Assembly (NCBI GenBank): GCA_021205095.1
Contig: JAJPYE010000049.1
Span: 1-43,944, forward strand
From: Oscillospiraceae bacterium
GTDB taxonomy: Bacteria > Bacillota > Clostridia > Oscillospirales > Oscillospiraceae
Reading direction: 5' to 3'
Length of the DNA: 43,944 bases
The position numbers and the translations under genes were made by a program. The notes beneath the pieces were generated by a model. It made no database searches and was not told where the DNA came from. It saw only the letters and a program-made list of their open reading frames with translations. Every line of letters begins with the position of its first letter. The stretch's first letter is position 1. This document shows, in pieces, positions 1-7,084 of the stretch.

Positions 1-53
1 AGCGCCACCTTGCCAAGGTGGAGGTAGCGAGTTCGAATCTCGTTGCCCGCTCC
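1..53 (+). tRNA. tRNA-Gly(GCC), 3' part (cut by window edge)
   Basis: The first 53 bases hold the anticodon arm (stem 5-9/17-21, seven-base loop with GCC at 12-14), the variable loop, a T arm with the GTTCGAATC signature and an encoded CCA end. The acceptor 5' strand and D arm lie before the window. The anticodon gives glycine. Truncation is by the window, not by mutation. Confidence 0.93.
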
Positions 54-56
54 AAA

Positions 57-85
57 CCGCCGGAACGTTTGTTCCGGCGGTATTT
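57..85 (+). terminator. Terminator after tRNA-Gly
   Basis: A perfect 10-bp inverted repeat (57-66 with 71-80) around a GTTT loop follows the tRNA CCA by 3 bases, with a short T-containing tail. It is GC-rich and placed to end the tRNA transcript. The T-run is weak. Confidence 0.7.
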
Positions 86-151
86 GTGTCCGTTGGCATA
101 ATAAGAAAAGCTGGATTGAAGAGAAGAATTATTTATATTTCATATTAGTGA

Positions 152-180
152 TTGCGCAGACTGGAAAGATGTGCTAATAT
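152..180 (+). promoter_or_regulatory. Promoter of the aminotransferase operon
   Basis: TTGCGC (152-157), a 17-bp spacer and TAATAT (175-180) preceded by TGTGC, an extended -10. The predicted start of transcription near 187 falls at a 9-bp hairpin (185-209). Confidence 0.6.
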
Positions 181-184
181 ATAC

Positions 185-209
185 TTTGGCGGCGGCCCTG
201 GCCGCCAAA
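185..209 (+). other. Leader hairpin before the aminotransferase gene
   Basis: Perfect 9-bp stem 185-193/201-209 with a 7-base loop, at or just after the predicted transcription start and about 24 bases upstream of the ribosome site (AGGAG, 233-237). An AT-rich stretch with a T5 run follows about 14 bases later, too far for a classical terminator. Most likely a 5'-end stabilising hairpin. Confidence 0.45.
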
Positions 210-247
210 TATGGGAAACAATATTTTTATATAGGAGCGACGAGTCA

Positions 248-1465
248 ATGAAACCTGTGGAAAGTTCTGACAAGCTGAAAATTGTTCACAGTGATATACG
301 CGGCCCTGTGTTTGAGAAGGCCCAGGAAATGAGCCGCCAGGGGATAGAGGTCTTGAAGCTGAATACCGGCAACCCCGCAACCTTCGGCTTCACCATGCCT
401 CCCAGCGTGAAAAACGCCCTGCTGGCCAATGCGGACAAGGCCGTGGCCTACTGCGACGCCAAGGGTATGCCGGAGGCCCGCCAGGCCCTGGCGGAATACC
501 ACACCAGCCGGGGTCTCCAGGATATTACCCCGGACGACATCTATATCGGCAACGGCGTCAGCGAGCTGGCCCCCATGATTTGCAACAGCGTTCTGAGCGC
601 CGGGGATGAGCTGCTCATGCCCGCCCCCAGCTACAGCCTGTGGTCAAACGCTGCTTACCTTGCCGGGGCGAAGCCTGTGTTCTATACCTGCGACGAGGCG
701 TCCGACTGGTACCCCGATGTGGCGGATATGGAAAAGAAGGTCACGGCCCGCACCAAGGCTGTCCTGCTCATAAACCCCAACAACCCCACCGGCCAGGTAT
801 ACGCCCCGGAGCTGGTGGAACAGGTCTGTGAATTTGCCCGGCGGCATGACCTGCTGGTTATTTCCGACGAGATCTATGACCGCCTTATCATCGACGACGT
901 ACCTTACCGCTCCACTGCGGCTATCGCCCCGGATCTGCCGGTGGTCACGCTGAACGGTCTTTCCAAGTCCCACATCATCTGCGGCTTCCGCTGCGGATGG
1001 GCGGTGGTTTCCGGCCCCCGCAACCTGACGGCGGAGCTGAAGGAATGTCTTGGAAAGCTCTGCGCCATGCGCCTTTGCGGCAACGCCCTGACCCAGCTTG
1101 TCATCCCGGCGGCTATGAACGACCCGGAAAGCACCAAAGCTATGCTGGTTCCCGGCGGGCGCATCTATGAACAGCGGGAGGCGGCCTGCAAGGCTCTGGA
1201 CGAGCTGGCGGATCGGGGGCTGGTATCCTATCGGCGGCCCCATGCGGCGTTTTATGTGTTCCCGAAAATACTGGGCGGCAAGGTGAAAAACGACAAGCAG
1301 TTCGCCTTCGACGTGCTGGACGCCAAGCACATCCTCATCGTGGCCGGCAGCGGCTTCGATTGGCCAGAACCCGACCACTTCCGCCTGGTGCTTCTCCCGG
1401 CGGCGGAGAAAATCTACCGGGCCGTGCTGGACATCGGCGACTTTTTGGAGACCTATCAGCAGTAA
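248..1465 (+). CDS. alaA: AlaA-like alanine/aspartate-family aminotransferase
   Basis: A 405-residue PLP-dependent class I/II aminotransferase. The start is the ATG 10 bases after AGGAG; a longer reading upstream from TTG 152 would include the promoter and is rejected. Visible family features: an N-terminal DIRGPVFEKA block and GNPATFGF as in E. coli AlaA, YIGNGVSEL (99-107), NPNNPTG (176-182), DEIYD (207-211), the PLP lysine in NGLSKSH (K240) and an R-rich block after it. It probably makes alanine from pyruvate and glutamate in the cytosol. It is first gene of a likely transcription unit with a DUF362 protein, an ECF S component and a kinase. Substrate specificity is inferred from similarity to AlaA only. 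Confidence 0.87.
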   Translation: MKPVESSDKLKIVHSDIRGPVFEKAQEMSRQGIEVLKLNTGNPATFGFTMPPSVKNALLANADKAVAYCDAKGMPEARQALAEYHTSRGLQDITPDDIYIGNGVSELAPMICNSVLSAGDELLMPAPSYSLWSNAAYLAGAKPVFYTCDEASDWYPDVADMEKKVTARTKAVLLINPNNPTGQVYAPELVEQVCEFARRHDLLVISDEIYDRLIIDDVPYRSTAAIAPDLPVVTLNGLSKSHIICGFRCGWAVVSGPRNLTAELKECLGKLCAMRLCGNALTQLVIPAAMNDPESTKAMLVPGGRIYEQREAACKALDELADRGLVSYRRPHAAFYVFPKILGGKVKNDKQFAFDVLDAKHILIVAGSGFDWPEPDHFRLVLLPAAEKIYRAVLDIGDFLETYQQ

Positions 1466-1470
1466 CAGAA

Positions 1471-1488
1471 AACCTGCATTTGCGGGTT
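1471..1488 (+). other. Small hairpin after alaA
   Basis: AACCTGC/GCGGGTT stem (one wobble pair) with ATTT loop, right after the aminotransferase stop. No T-run follows, so it is not a convincing terminator; read-through into the next gene is likely. Confidence 0.3.
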
Positions 1489-1612
1489 CCAAGGATTTGG
1501 GGGCGTGGCGGACAGATTCCACTGATGCTCCCAATTTTATGAAGAGTTCTGACAAAAATATCACTTATACGGGATAATAACGTCAATAAAACATTTTTTT
1601 GGAGGTAAAACC

Positions 1613-2032
1613 ATGGAAAAAGCAAAGGTTTATTTTACGGAAAAAATCAACCCGGCCAGCCTGATCGCCATTTATAAGGCCCTGGGCCGGAATCTCCACG
1701 GCAAGGTGGCGGTGAAAATATCCACCGGCGAGCCGGGCGGTCACAACTTTCTCCAGCCCGCCCTTATCGGCGACCTGACCCATCTGGTGACGGGTACCAT
1801 CGTGGAGTGCTGCACAGCCTACGAGGGCAAGCGCATGAGAGTGGAGGATCACTGGCAGACTGTTAAAGACCACGGCTTTTCCGCCATGGCCCCCTGCGAC
1901 ATCATGGATGAGATGGGGGAGGTAGAGCTGCCGGTGAAGGATGGGTTCCACCTGAAGACCAACATTGTGGGCAGCCACTTTACCAGCTATGATTCCATGC
2001 TGATTCTTTCCCACTTTTTAAGGGGCATATGA
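1613..2032 (+). pseudogene. DUF362 family protein, N-terminal part (frameshifted gene)
   Basis: A 139-residue frame starting at ATG 1613 behind a strong GGAGG. The protein reads as the first half of a DUF362-type protein (KISTGEPGG, TNIVGSHF, then MLILSHF) and would normally continue into the block K-G-H-M-M-G-G-F-G-G. Instead it ends LRGI and stops at TGA 2030-2032, because the frame changes at a T5 run (2015-2019). The rest of the protein is intact in the -1 frame (2029-2499). The junction sequence C TTT TTA (2014-2020, codon phase as written) resembles a -1 slippery site, so programmed frameshifting, a recent mutation and a sequencing error are all possible. DUF362 members often carry or partner with iron-sulfur clusters, but no ferredoxin motif is seen and the function is unknown. 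Confidence 0.75.
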
Positions 2033-2499
2033 TGGGGGGCTTTGGCGGCGCGCTGAAAAATATGAGCATCGGCATCGCCTCCTCTCACGGCAAGGCCAAC
2101 ATCCACTCTGCCGGTGTTACTTCGGACTGCGAGGCCGTGTGGAATACCACGGCGGAGCAGGATGATTTTCTGGAGTCCATGGCGGACGCCTGCAAGAGCG
2201 TTATCGACTATATGGGGAAGGACAACATCCTCTATATCAGCGTGGCGAACAATCTTTCTATCGACTGCGACTGCGACTCCAACCCTCACCCGCCGGAGAT
2301 GGCCGACATCGGCATTTTCGCCTCCATCGACCCGGTGGCCCTGGATCAGGCCTGCTATGACGCGGTGATAAATTCCCCCGACCCTGGGAAGAAGTCCCTC
2401 ATCGAGCGGATGGATTCCCGCCATGCCATTCACACCGTAGAAGCCGCCGCCCAGCTTGGCCTGGGCGTCCGGGAATATGAAATCATTTCCATCGACTAA
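2029..2499 (+). pseudogene. DUF362 family protein, C-terminal part (frameshifted gene)
   Basis: A 156-residue frame continuing the DUF362 fold: MMGGFGGALKNMSIGIASS, then HSAG, a cysteine-rich DCDCDSNPHPPE segment, and SIDPVALDQACYD. Its first ATG (2029-2031) overlaps the TGA of the upstream half (2030-2032), so it could be translated by coupling even without frameshifting, though no good ribosome site sits just upstream. There are no internal stops, which argues against an old pseudogene. With a -1 shift at 2014-2020 the two halves join into one protein of about 300 residues, the usual size for this family without a ferredoxin domain. Confidence 0.75.
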
Positions 2500-2510
2500 G
2501 GAGACGCCCC

Positions 2511-3098
2511 ATGCACGAAAAACGAAAAGCAAGCGTTAGAAACACCTCCCTGGGGGCCATGTTCCTGGCTCTGGGCCTGGTGCTGCCCTTCCTGACCGGG
2601 CAGATTCCACAGATTGGCAATATGCTGCTGCCAATGCACATCCCCGTTCTGCTTTGCGGGCTGATTTGCGGCTGGCAGTACGGCCTGGTGGTGGGCTTTA
2701 TCACCCCGTTGCTGCGGGGTGTTCTGTTCGGTATGCCGCCGTTTTATCCCAATGGCATTGCCATGGCCTTTGAGCTGGCTACCTACGGTTTCGTGACGGG
2801 ATTTTTATATTCCCGTTCCCGCTGGAAGTGCATTGTGGCCCTCTACCGCTGCCTGATTGCCGCCATGCTGGCGGGCCGGGCCGTGTGGGGTGTGGCGGAG
2901 GTGATTCTGCTGGGCCTGGGGGACAACGGCTTTACCTGGGCGGCCTTTATGTCCGGCGCGTTTTTGAACGCCATACCGGGCATCATTATCCAGCTCGTCC
3001 TGATTCCGGCCATTATGGTGGCCCTGGATCGCACCGGGCTTGTGCGCTTCTCCAAAAATCCCCCGGCGAAGGACGGGGCGGAAGATGCGACAGTCTGA
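2511..3098 (+). CDS. ECF transporter S component (substrate unknown)
   Basis: A 195-residue hydrophobic protein with about six membrane segments, resembling the substrate-binding (S) subunits of energy-coupling-factor vitamin importers. Recognisable blocks are LPFLTGQIPQIG, MHIPVLLCGLICG and PLLRGVLFGMPP. S components work with shared EcfA/EcfA'/EcfT subunits, none of which is in this window, so it would use a module encoded elsewhere. The start follows AAGGAG, 12 bases after the DUF362 stop. It overlaps the next gene, a P-loop kinase, by 14 bases. That pairing suggests import followed by phosphorylation of a vitamin or nucleoside-like compound, which is inference. No riboswitch is visible upstream to name the substrate. 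Confidence 0.8.
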   Translation: MHEKRKASVRNTSLGAMFLALGLVLPFLTGQIPQIGNMLLPMHIPVLLCGLICGWQYGLVVGFITPLLRGVLFGMPPFYPNGIAMAFELATYGFVTGFLYSRSRWKCIVALYRCLIAAMLAGRAVWGVAEVILLGLGDNGFTWAAFMSGAFLNAIPGIIIQLVLIPAIMVALDRTGLVRFSKNPPAKDGAEDATV

Positions 3099-3702
3099 CG
3101 CCGCCGGAAGCGTTTTGCAGTGGCTGAGGGCGCATCCTGCGCCCTCGCCTGCTGTTATCGCCATTGACGGTCGCTGCGCCGCAGGAAAGACCACCCTGGC
3201 CCGGCAGCTGGGGGAGGCCCTTTCCTGCGGCGTGGTGCATATGGACGATTTCTTTCTCCGGCCAGAGCAGCGGACAGTTCAGCGCCTGGCGGAGCCAGGG
3301 GGTAATGTGGACTATGAGCGGTTTCTGACCACGGTTTTGGAGCCGCTGTGCCGGGGAGAGCCGTTTTCCTATCAGCCCTACGACTGCCACAGCGGGACGT
3401 TTCGTCCCCCGGTTTTCATAAAGCCCGCGCCCATAACCATCGTAGAAGGGAGCTATAGCTGCCATCCGGCCCTGTGGGCGCATTACTGCTGCCGGGTGTT
3501 TCTGACCATCGGCAGGGCGGAGCAGCGCCGCCGCATAAGCCAGCGCAACGGCCCGGAGGGGCTTCAGATGTTCCGGGAGAAATGGATTCCCCTGGAGGAA
3601 CGCTATTTTGCCTCCCTTGCGGAACGATCACTGGACGGGGCCTTGTGGCTGGATGGCAGCGGGCAGCGTATCACCAAGGAAAAATTTATATCCGGCGCGT
3701 AA
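3085..3702 (+). CDS. Uridine kinase-like P-loop NTPase
   Basis: A 205-residue cytosolic kinase-like protein. The start is ATG 3085, inside the end of the S-component gene; in-frame codons further upstream lie deeper in that gene and lack a ribosome site. A Walker A motif (GRCAAGKT, 29-36) follows a buried strand (VIAIDG). HMDDFFLRPEQ matches the substrate-binding region of the uridine kinase/pantothenate kinase superfamily, and IVEGSYS is followed by an R-rich lid region (RAEQRRRISQR). Such proteins phosphorylate nucleosides or vitamins. The substrate is not identifiable from sequence, but overlap with an ECF S component suggests it traps the imported compound. Confidence 0.75.
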   Translation: MRQSDAAGSVLQWLRAHPAPSPAVIAIDGRCAAGKTTLARQLGEALSCGVVHMDDFFLRPEQRTVQRLAEPGGNVDYERFLTTVLEPLCRGEPFSYQPYDCHSGTFRPPVFIKPAPITIVEGSYSCHPALWAHYCCRVFLTIGRAEQRRRISQRNGPEGLQMFREKWIPLEERYFASLAERSLDGALWLDGSGQRITKEKFISGA

Positions 3703-3734
3703 GAAACCACGCCGGACAGGAAAATCGACAGAGA

Positions 3735-3769
3735 CGCAGGGAGCGCTTCAACACGAAGTGCTCCCTGCG
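3735..3769. terminator. Terminator between convergent operons
   Basis: 14-bp inverted repeat (3735-3748/3756-3769, one wobble pair) with a 7-base loop, followed on + by CTTTACGTT. It lies 32 bases after the kinase stop and downstream of the convergent acetyltransferase gene, so it may serve both directions. Confidence 0.75.
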
Positions 3770-3845
3770 CTTTACGTTATAGCAAGGCTCAATTTTGGAG
3801 ATCGAACCTTTTTAATGCAAGAGAATATCGTAATATCAAGGGAGA

Positions 3846-4349
3846 TTAAATCCAACACGCCATCTCATGCCACTGCTCGCCGCCCCAGGTGGAATTGGCG
3901 AGGCCGTTGTCGGTAAAGCCCAGCTTTTTATACATTTCCACCTTGGCGTCCAGACAGGTCAGAAGGAGAGCTTTGCGGCCCTTTTCCCGCTCCCGGCGGC
4001 GGTATTCCTTCACCAGCGCCCTGGCGATCCCCTGCATTTGATAGGCGGGCAGGACAGCCAGCCCCAAAAGCATGACGGTCTGGCCCACCGGGTTGTGGAG
4101 AGCGTCGTCGGTGAAAAACTCATCCCGAAAAACGTTCTCGTCGGTGGCGAGGCCGTTTAAATACCCTGCCAGCCTTCCCGTTTTTTGGTCGATGGCGACC
4201 AGAAATAAATCCGGCGCGGCGGCGGCGCGGACGCGCATATGGGCCGGGGAGCAGGCCTCGTTGGGTGGGAAGCAAATCTGTTCGATGGCGATGGCCTGTT
4301 CTATTTCATCCGGCTCCATGGTTCGGAGCGTAAAATTCTTATAATCCAT
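3846..4349 (-). CDS. GNAT family N-acetyltransferase
   Basis: A 167-residue acetyl-CoA dependent acetyltransferase. The acetyl-CoA binding motif QMQGIA (104-109) follows strand LLGLAVLP. The N-terminal EQICFPPNEACSP block and the C-terminal YKKLGFTDNG strand-loop resemble the arylalkylamine (serotonin-type) N-acetyltransferase branch. The start follows GGAGG (on the minus strand) 9 bases upstream. It lies only 18 bases after the AraC regulator gene and is probably cotranscribed with it. The amine substrate is unknown. Confidence 0.85.
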   Translation of the reverse strand: MDYKNFTLRTMEPDEIEQAIAIEQICFPPNEACSPAHMRVRAAAAPDLFLVAIDQKTGRLAGYLNGLATDENVFRDEFFTDDALHNPVGQTVMLLGLAVLPAYQMQGIARALVKEYRRREREKGRKALLLTCLDAKVEMYKKLGFTDNGLANSTWGGEQWHEMACWI

Positions 4350-4367
4350 ATGTAGCCTCCAGGATGG

Positions 4368-5207
4368 TTATTTTAGCTGTTTGGGGCTGACACCGAAAGC
4401 GGCGCGGAAGTCCCGATAGAAGGTAGAATACTCAGGGAAGCCGCTGTCCTCCGCAGCTTTGCTCACAGGAACGCCCCGGCGGATTTGCTGGGCGGCGTAC
4501 AGCAGGCGACGCTGCTGCACATAGCTGTGTACCGTGGCCCCGGTCTGCGCCTTGAAAAGACGCATAAAGTGGTACCGGCTGAGGTATACACGGCCAGCCA
4601 GCTCGTCCACGGTCAGCGGCTCGGAGAGATGCTCGTTGATATAGGAAAGGGTCTGGGCAATTTTGGGATTATATACTGTTTTTGGACTTTGGAAACCGCC
4701 TGCTCGCTGGGCGATACGGTTGATGCAGACGAGAAGCTGGATCACGAATGTATCCTGCAGGGTCTGGGCGCCAAATTGCTCATCCTTCAGCATCGATTCC
4801 ATGGCGTCGAACAGCGTGGAAAGGTGCGTGCGATCCTCCTGAGATGGGGTCAGCAGGTATTGGCCCTGCTGGTCGGCCTGGTCAAAGCAGGTCAGCACGT
4901 TTATATCCGGCACCGAGCGGCCCAGATATTGGCCGTCCAGGTATAGGATAACCCGTTCGTAGGGGGTGGAGCGGTCGATCAGCGCCTTATGAATGGCGTG
5001 ATGCTTAATGAGAAGAATGTCCCAGGGGCGCAGGGGATAGGTGCAGCTCTCCACCATGTAGTCCACCTGGCCGGACAGGAGAATAACGATTTTGTCGAAC
5101 TCGTGAAAGTGGAAATCCAGCTCCTGCCCATCGGTGTCCCGCAGGTGGAAATATTTGTAATTTTCCTGCAGATAGCCCTCTCGTCGGTAGCTGCCACTGT
5201 GTTCCAT
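4368..5207 (-). CDS. AraC family transcriptional regulator
   Basis: A 279-residue regulator with an N-terminal cupin-like sensor domain (LDFHFHEFDKIVILLSG, about 30-110) and two C-terminal helix-turn-helix motifs (LTVDELAGRVYLSRYHFMR, then GVPVSKAAEDSGF, ending FGVSPKQLK). The chosen start is the ATG 9 bases after AGGGAGG; the frame is open further upstream but includes the promoter. The domain order suits binding of a small ligand such as a sugar or amino acid derivative. Immediate target genes are likely itself and the GNAT gene. Ligand unknown. Confidence 0.9.
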   Translation of the reverse strand: MEHSGSYRREGYLQENYKYFHLRDTDGQELDFHFHEFDKIVILLSGQVDYMVESCTYPLRPWDILLIKHHAIHKALIDRSTPYERVILYLDGQYLGRSVPDINVLTCFDQADQQGQYLLTPSQEDRTHLSTLFDAMESMLKDEQFGAQTLQDTFVIQLLVCINRIAQRAGGFQSPKTVYNPKIAQTLSYINEHLSEPLTVDELAGRVYLSRYHFMRLFKAQTGATVHSYVQQRRLLYAAQQIRRGVPVSKAAEDSGFPEYSTFYRDFRAAFGVSPKQLK

Positions 5208-5240
5208 GGGATGCGCCTCCCTTCTGTGCGGCTCTCTTGC

Positions 5241-5269
5241 ATCATACAGCACCTTCTGGAAAGAATCAA
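5241..5269 (-). promoter_or_regulatory. Promoter of the AraC-GNAT unit
   Basis: On the minus strand TTGATT (5264-5269), 17-bp spacer, TATGAT (5241-5246), about 30 bases before the AraC start codon. Confidence 0.6.
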
Positions 5270-5373
5270 CCAAGAATTTTTGCTTATCTTTCGCTTTGTG
5301 AAGACGCACATAAAAGCAGCGCCAGTCTTGGAGCCATGCGCTATCGGCAGTCTCCGAGGCTGGCTGTTGCAAT

Positions 5374-5982
5374 TTATGGCTTTTCTGCCTTGTCGGACTT
5401 TTCTGTCTTATCCGTCTTTTTTCTTGCGTCGAACAGGAGCGACAGATATTTTGTGGCCAGCGCTTGTTCCGCCTGCGCCCGAAGGGCGGCATAGTAAATT
5501 GCCTGGGGTAGCGCGCTGCTTTCCTCAGACAGGGGCGTTTCTCCGGCGGCCTTGGCGACGGCGTGGACAGACTGCTCAAATATATCGCAGAAGCGGTTAT
5601 AAAGGGGGCCAAAGCAGGGCTGTTCCCCGTCTGCGTTCAGCGCTTCGCTGTGAGCCTGCTCACAAAGCAGGAGCTGCTGGATGAATGTGATGGAGAGGCA
5701 GGGCTTCAGCACGCAGATGATGATCAGATAGGCCAGATGGGTGCGGGTATAGCGCTTGCGCGTGGGAGCGGGGATGACCTTCAGCTTCACATAGTTGTTC
5801 ACCATGGAGGCGGTCAGTCCCTTCTCGTCAAAGCCGGGGTAATCTCCCAGATAGTGATCCACCAGTGCCAGCACCTGGTCCATATAGAGATCCAGATTCG
5901 GCAGATCATCCCAGCGCGGGAGCGTCTGTCCGGCCATCTGGCGGCATATTTGGTTGAAGAGAGCGTCGGAGGCTTCGTTCAT
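5374..5982 (-). CDS. DUF1836 domain protein (putative regulator)
   Basis: A 202-residue protein matching DUF1836 of Firmicutes: LPRWDDLPNLDLYMDQVLAL, GLTASMVNNYVKLKVIP (a MerR-like helix-turn-helix) and RKRYTRTHLAYLI. The C-terminus is charged and lysine-rich (KKTDKTEKSDKAEK). Family members are annotated as putative DNA-binding regulators without a defined role. Start chosen at ATG after AAAGGATGG. It is divergent from the SGNH hydrolase gene, with both promoters in the 172-bp gap, so it is a candidate regulator of that gene. Confidence 0.82.
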   Translation of the reverse strand: MNEASDALFNQICRQMAGQTLPRWDDLPNLDLYMDQVLALVDHYLGDYPGFDEKGLTASMVNNYVKLKVIPAPTRKRYTRTHLAYLIIICVLKPCLSITFIQQLLLCEQAHSEALNADGEQPCFGPLYNRFCDIFEQSVHAVAKAAGETPLSEESSALPQAIYYAALRAQAEQALATKYLSLLFDARKKTDKTEKSDKAEKP

Positions 5983-6026
5983 AGATACATACCATCCTTT
6001 ATTTGGGAAATACTCTTTATAAAACC

Positions 6027-6055
6027 ACTATACCACATTGGGCAAAAAATGACAA
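6027..6055 (-). promoter_or_regulatory. Promoter of the DUF1836 gene
   Basis: On the minus strand TTGTCA (6050-6055), 17-bp spacer and TATAGT (6027-6032), 44 bases before the start codon. Confidence 0.65.
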
Positions 6056-6063
6056 GAAACATT

Positions 6064-6104
6064 TTAAAACAATGGTTGACACGGATTAAAACATCTGATA
6101 ATAT
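6064..6104 (+). promoter_or_regulatory. Promoter of the SGNH gene with flanking direct repeats
   Basis: TTGACA (6076-6081), 17-bp spacer, TAATAT (6099-6104). The octamer TTAAAACA occurs at 6064-6071 and 6086-6093, 22 bp apart (two helical turns), on either side of the -35 box, a layout expected for a regulator site. Confidence 0.65.
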
Positions 6105-6154
6105 AGTAATAAAAACTAGATTAACTGATTTTTGGATTAAAGGAGTGGCAGGCC

Positions 6155-6841
6155 ATGGCGATTACGGTCTATGGAGATTCTATCCTGAAAGGGATATTGC
6201 TGGAAAACGGGCGTTATGTCGTCAATCGCCGTTGGGAGGAACGCTATGTTCGGGAGCATGGCGTCAGCGTGACGAATCGTTCCCGCTTTGGCTGCACCAT
6301 TGAAAAGGCTATGGCGGTCATTCGGCGGGACTGTGTGCGACCCTGCGAGCCGGGAGATGTGGCGGTGCTGGAATTTGGAGGCAACGACTGTGATTATAAC
6401 TGGGCGGAGGTTGCCGCCGCGCCGGAGCAGGCGCATAGCTGCAACACGCCTCCGGCCCGGTTTGTTTCCCGGTATCGGGAGGCTGTCCGTCTGGTGCGGG
6501 AGAGCGGTCGGGAGCCGGTCATCCTGACCCTGCCGCCCATTCATGGGGAGCGGTATCTGAACTTCATCTGCCGGGATGGGCTTTCCAGGGAGAGCATCCT
6601 GTCCTGGATGGGCGATGTGGAGCAGATATTCCGCTGGCAGGAGACCTATTCCCATCTGGCGGAGCAGACGGCCAGGGAGGAGAGCGTGCGGCTCGTGGAT
6701 CTGCGGCGTCCATTCCTTCGGCACAGAAATTGGGAGTCACTTCTCTGTGCCGACGGTATCCACCCCTCCTGGGAGGGGCAGCGGCTTATTTATGACACCC
6801 TGTGCCGTTATACCGCTGTTCCCAGCGGCGATGTGGCCTGA
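6155..6841 (+). CDS. SGNH/GDSL-type hydrolase
   Basis: A 228-residue esterase/lipase-type hydrolase. Block I is VYGDS with nucleophile S9, block III GGND (N77) and block V DGIHPS (D200, H203), giving a complete catalytic set. There is no signal peptide, so it probably acts in the cytosol, for example on acetylated sugars or acyl esters. The start is ATG 6155 behind AAAGGAG. It stands alone, divergent from the DUF1836 gene. The substrate cannot be read from sequence. Confidence 0.88.
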   Translation: MAITVYGDSILKGILLENGRYVVNRRWEERYVREHGVSVTNRSRFGCTIEKAMAVIRRDCVRPCEPGDVAVLEFGGNDCDYNWAEVAAAPEQAHSCNTPPARFVSRYREAVRLVRESGREPVILTLPPIHGERYLNFICRDGLSRESILSWMGDVEQIFRWQETYSHLAEQTAREESVRLVDLRRPFLRHRNWESLLCADGIHPSWEGQRLIYDTLCRYTAVPSGDVA

Positions 6842-6914
6842 ATCCGGGACGGCATTTCGACGAAAATTTCATCCCGGCAGAGACATTTTTCCTGCCGCCG
6901 ACCGCAAAAAACGG

Positions 6915-6945
6915 CCCCAAACCCGCTTGTATCAAGGGTTTGGGG
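6915..6945. terminator. Hairpin after the SGNH gene
   Basis: Perfect 10-bp stem 6915-6924/6936-6945. No T-run follows on +, but an A-run precedes it, so on the minus strand it is a proper hairpin plus T-run. It probably insulates nrdDG from the upstream gene. Confidence 0.5.
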
Positions 6946-6959
6946 CTTGACGTACTGTT

Positions 6960-7007
6960 TCACAAAATGTTGGAAGGATTCCTGTTGACAACCACAAGAT
7001 GTTGTGC
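6960..7007 (+). promoter_or_regulatory. Tandem NrdR boxes
   Basis: Box 2 (6992-7007) matches the NrdR consensus (palindrome of type ACACWATATATWGTGT) at 12 of 16 positions with arms CACAA/TTGTG. Box 1 (6960-6975) is weaker (half-site CACAA, then TGTTG). The start-to-start distance is 32 bp, the three-turn spacing known for NrdR operators. Box 2 exactly fills the spacer of the nrdD promoter, so repressor binding would block RNA polymerase. Confidence 0.75.
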
Positions 7008-7013
7008 TAATAT
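6985..7013 (+). promoter_or_regulatory. nrdDG promoter
   Basis: TTGACA (6985-6990), 17-bp spacer (the second NrdR box), TAATAT (7008-7013). Confidence 0.8.
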
Positions 7014-7041
7014 ATGTCTCGTCGACAAGATTATGTAAAAC

Positions 7042-7057
7042 GGCGGGGCATCCCGCC
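7042..7057 (+). other. nrdD leader hairpin
   Basis: GGCGGG/CCCGCC perfect 6-bp stem with a GCAT loop, about 15 bases before the ribosome site AGGGAGAGG. Probably a leader stability element. Confidence 0.4.
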
Positions 7058-7084
7058 ACACCAGAACCGTCAGGGAGAGGCAAA

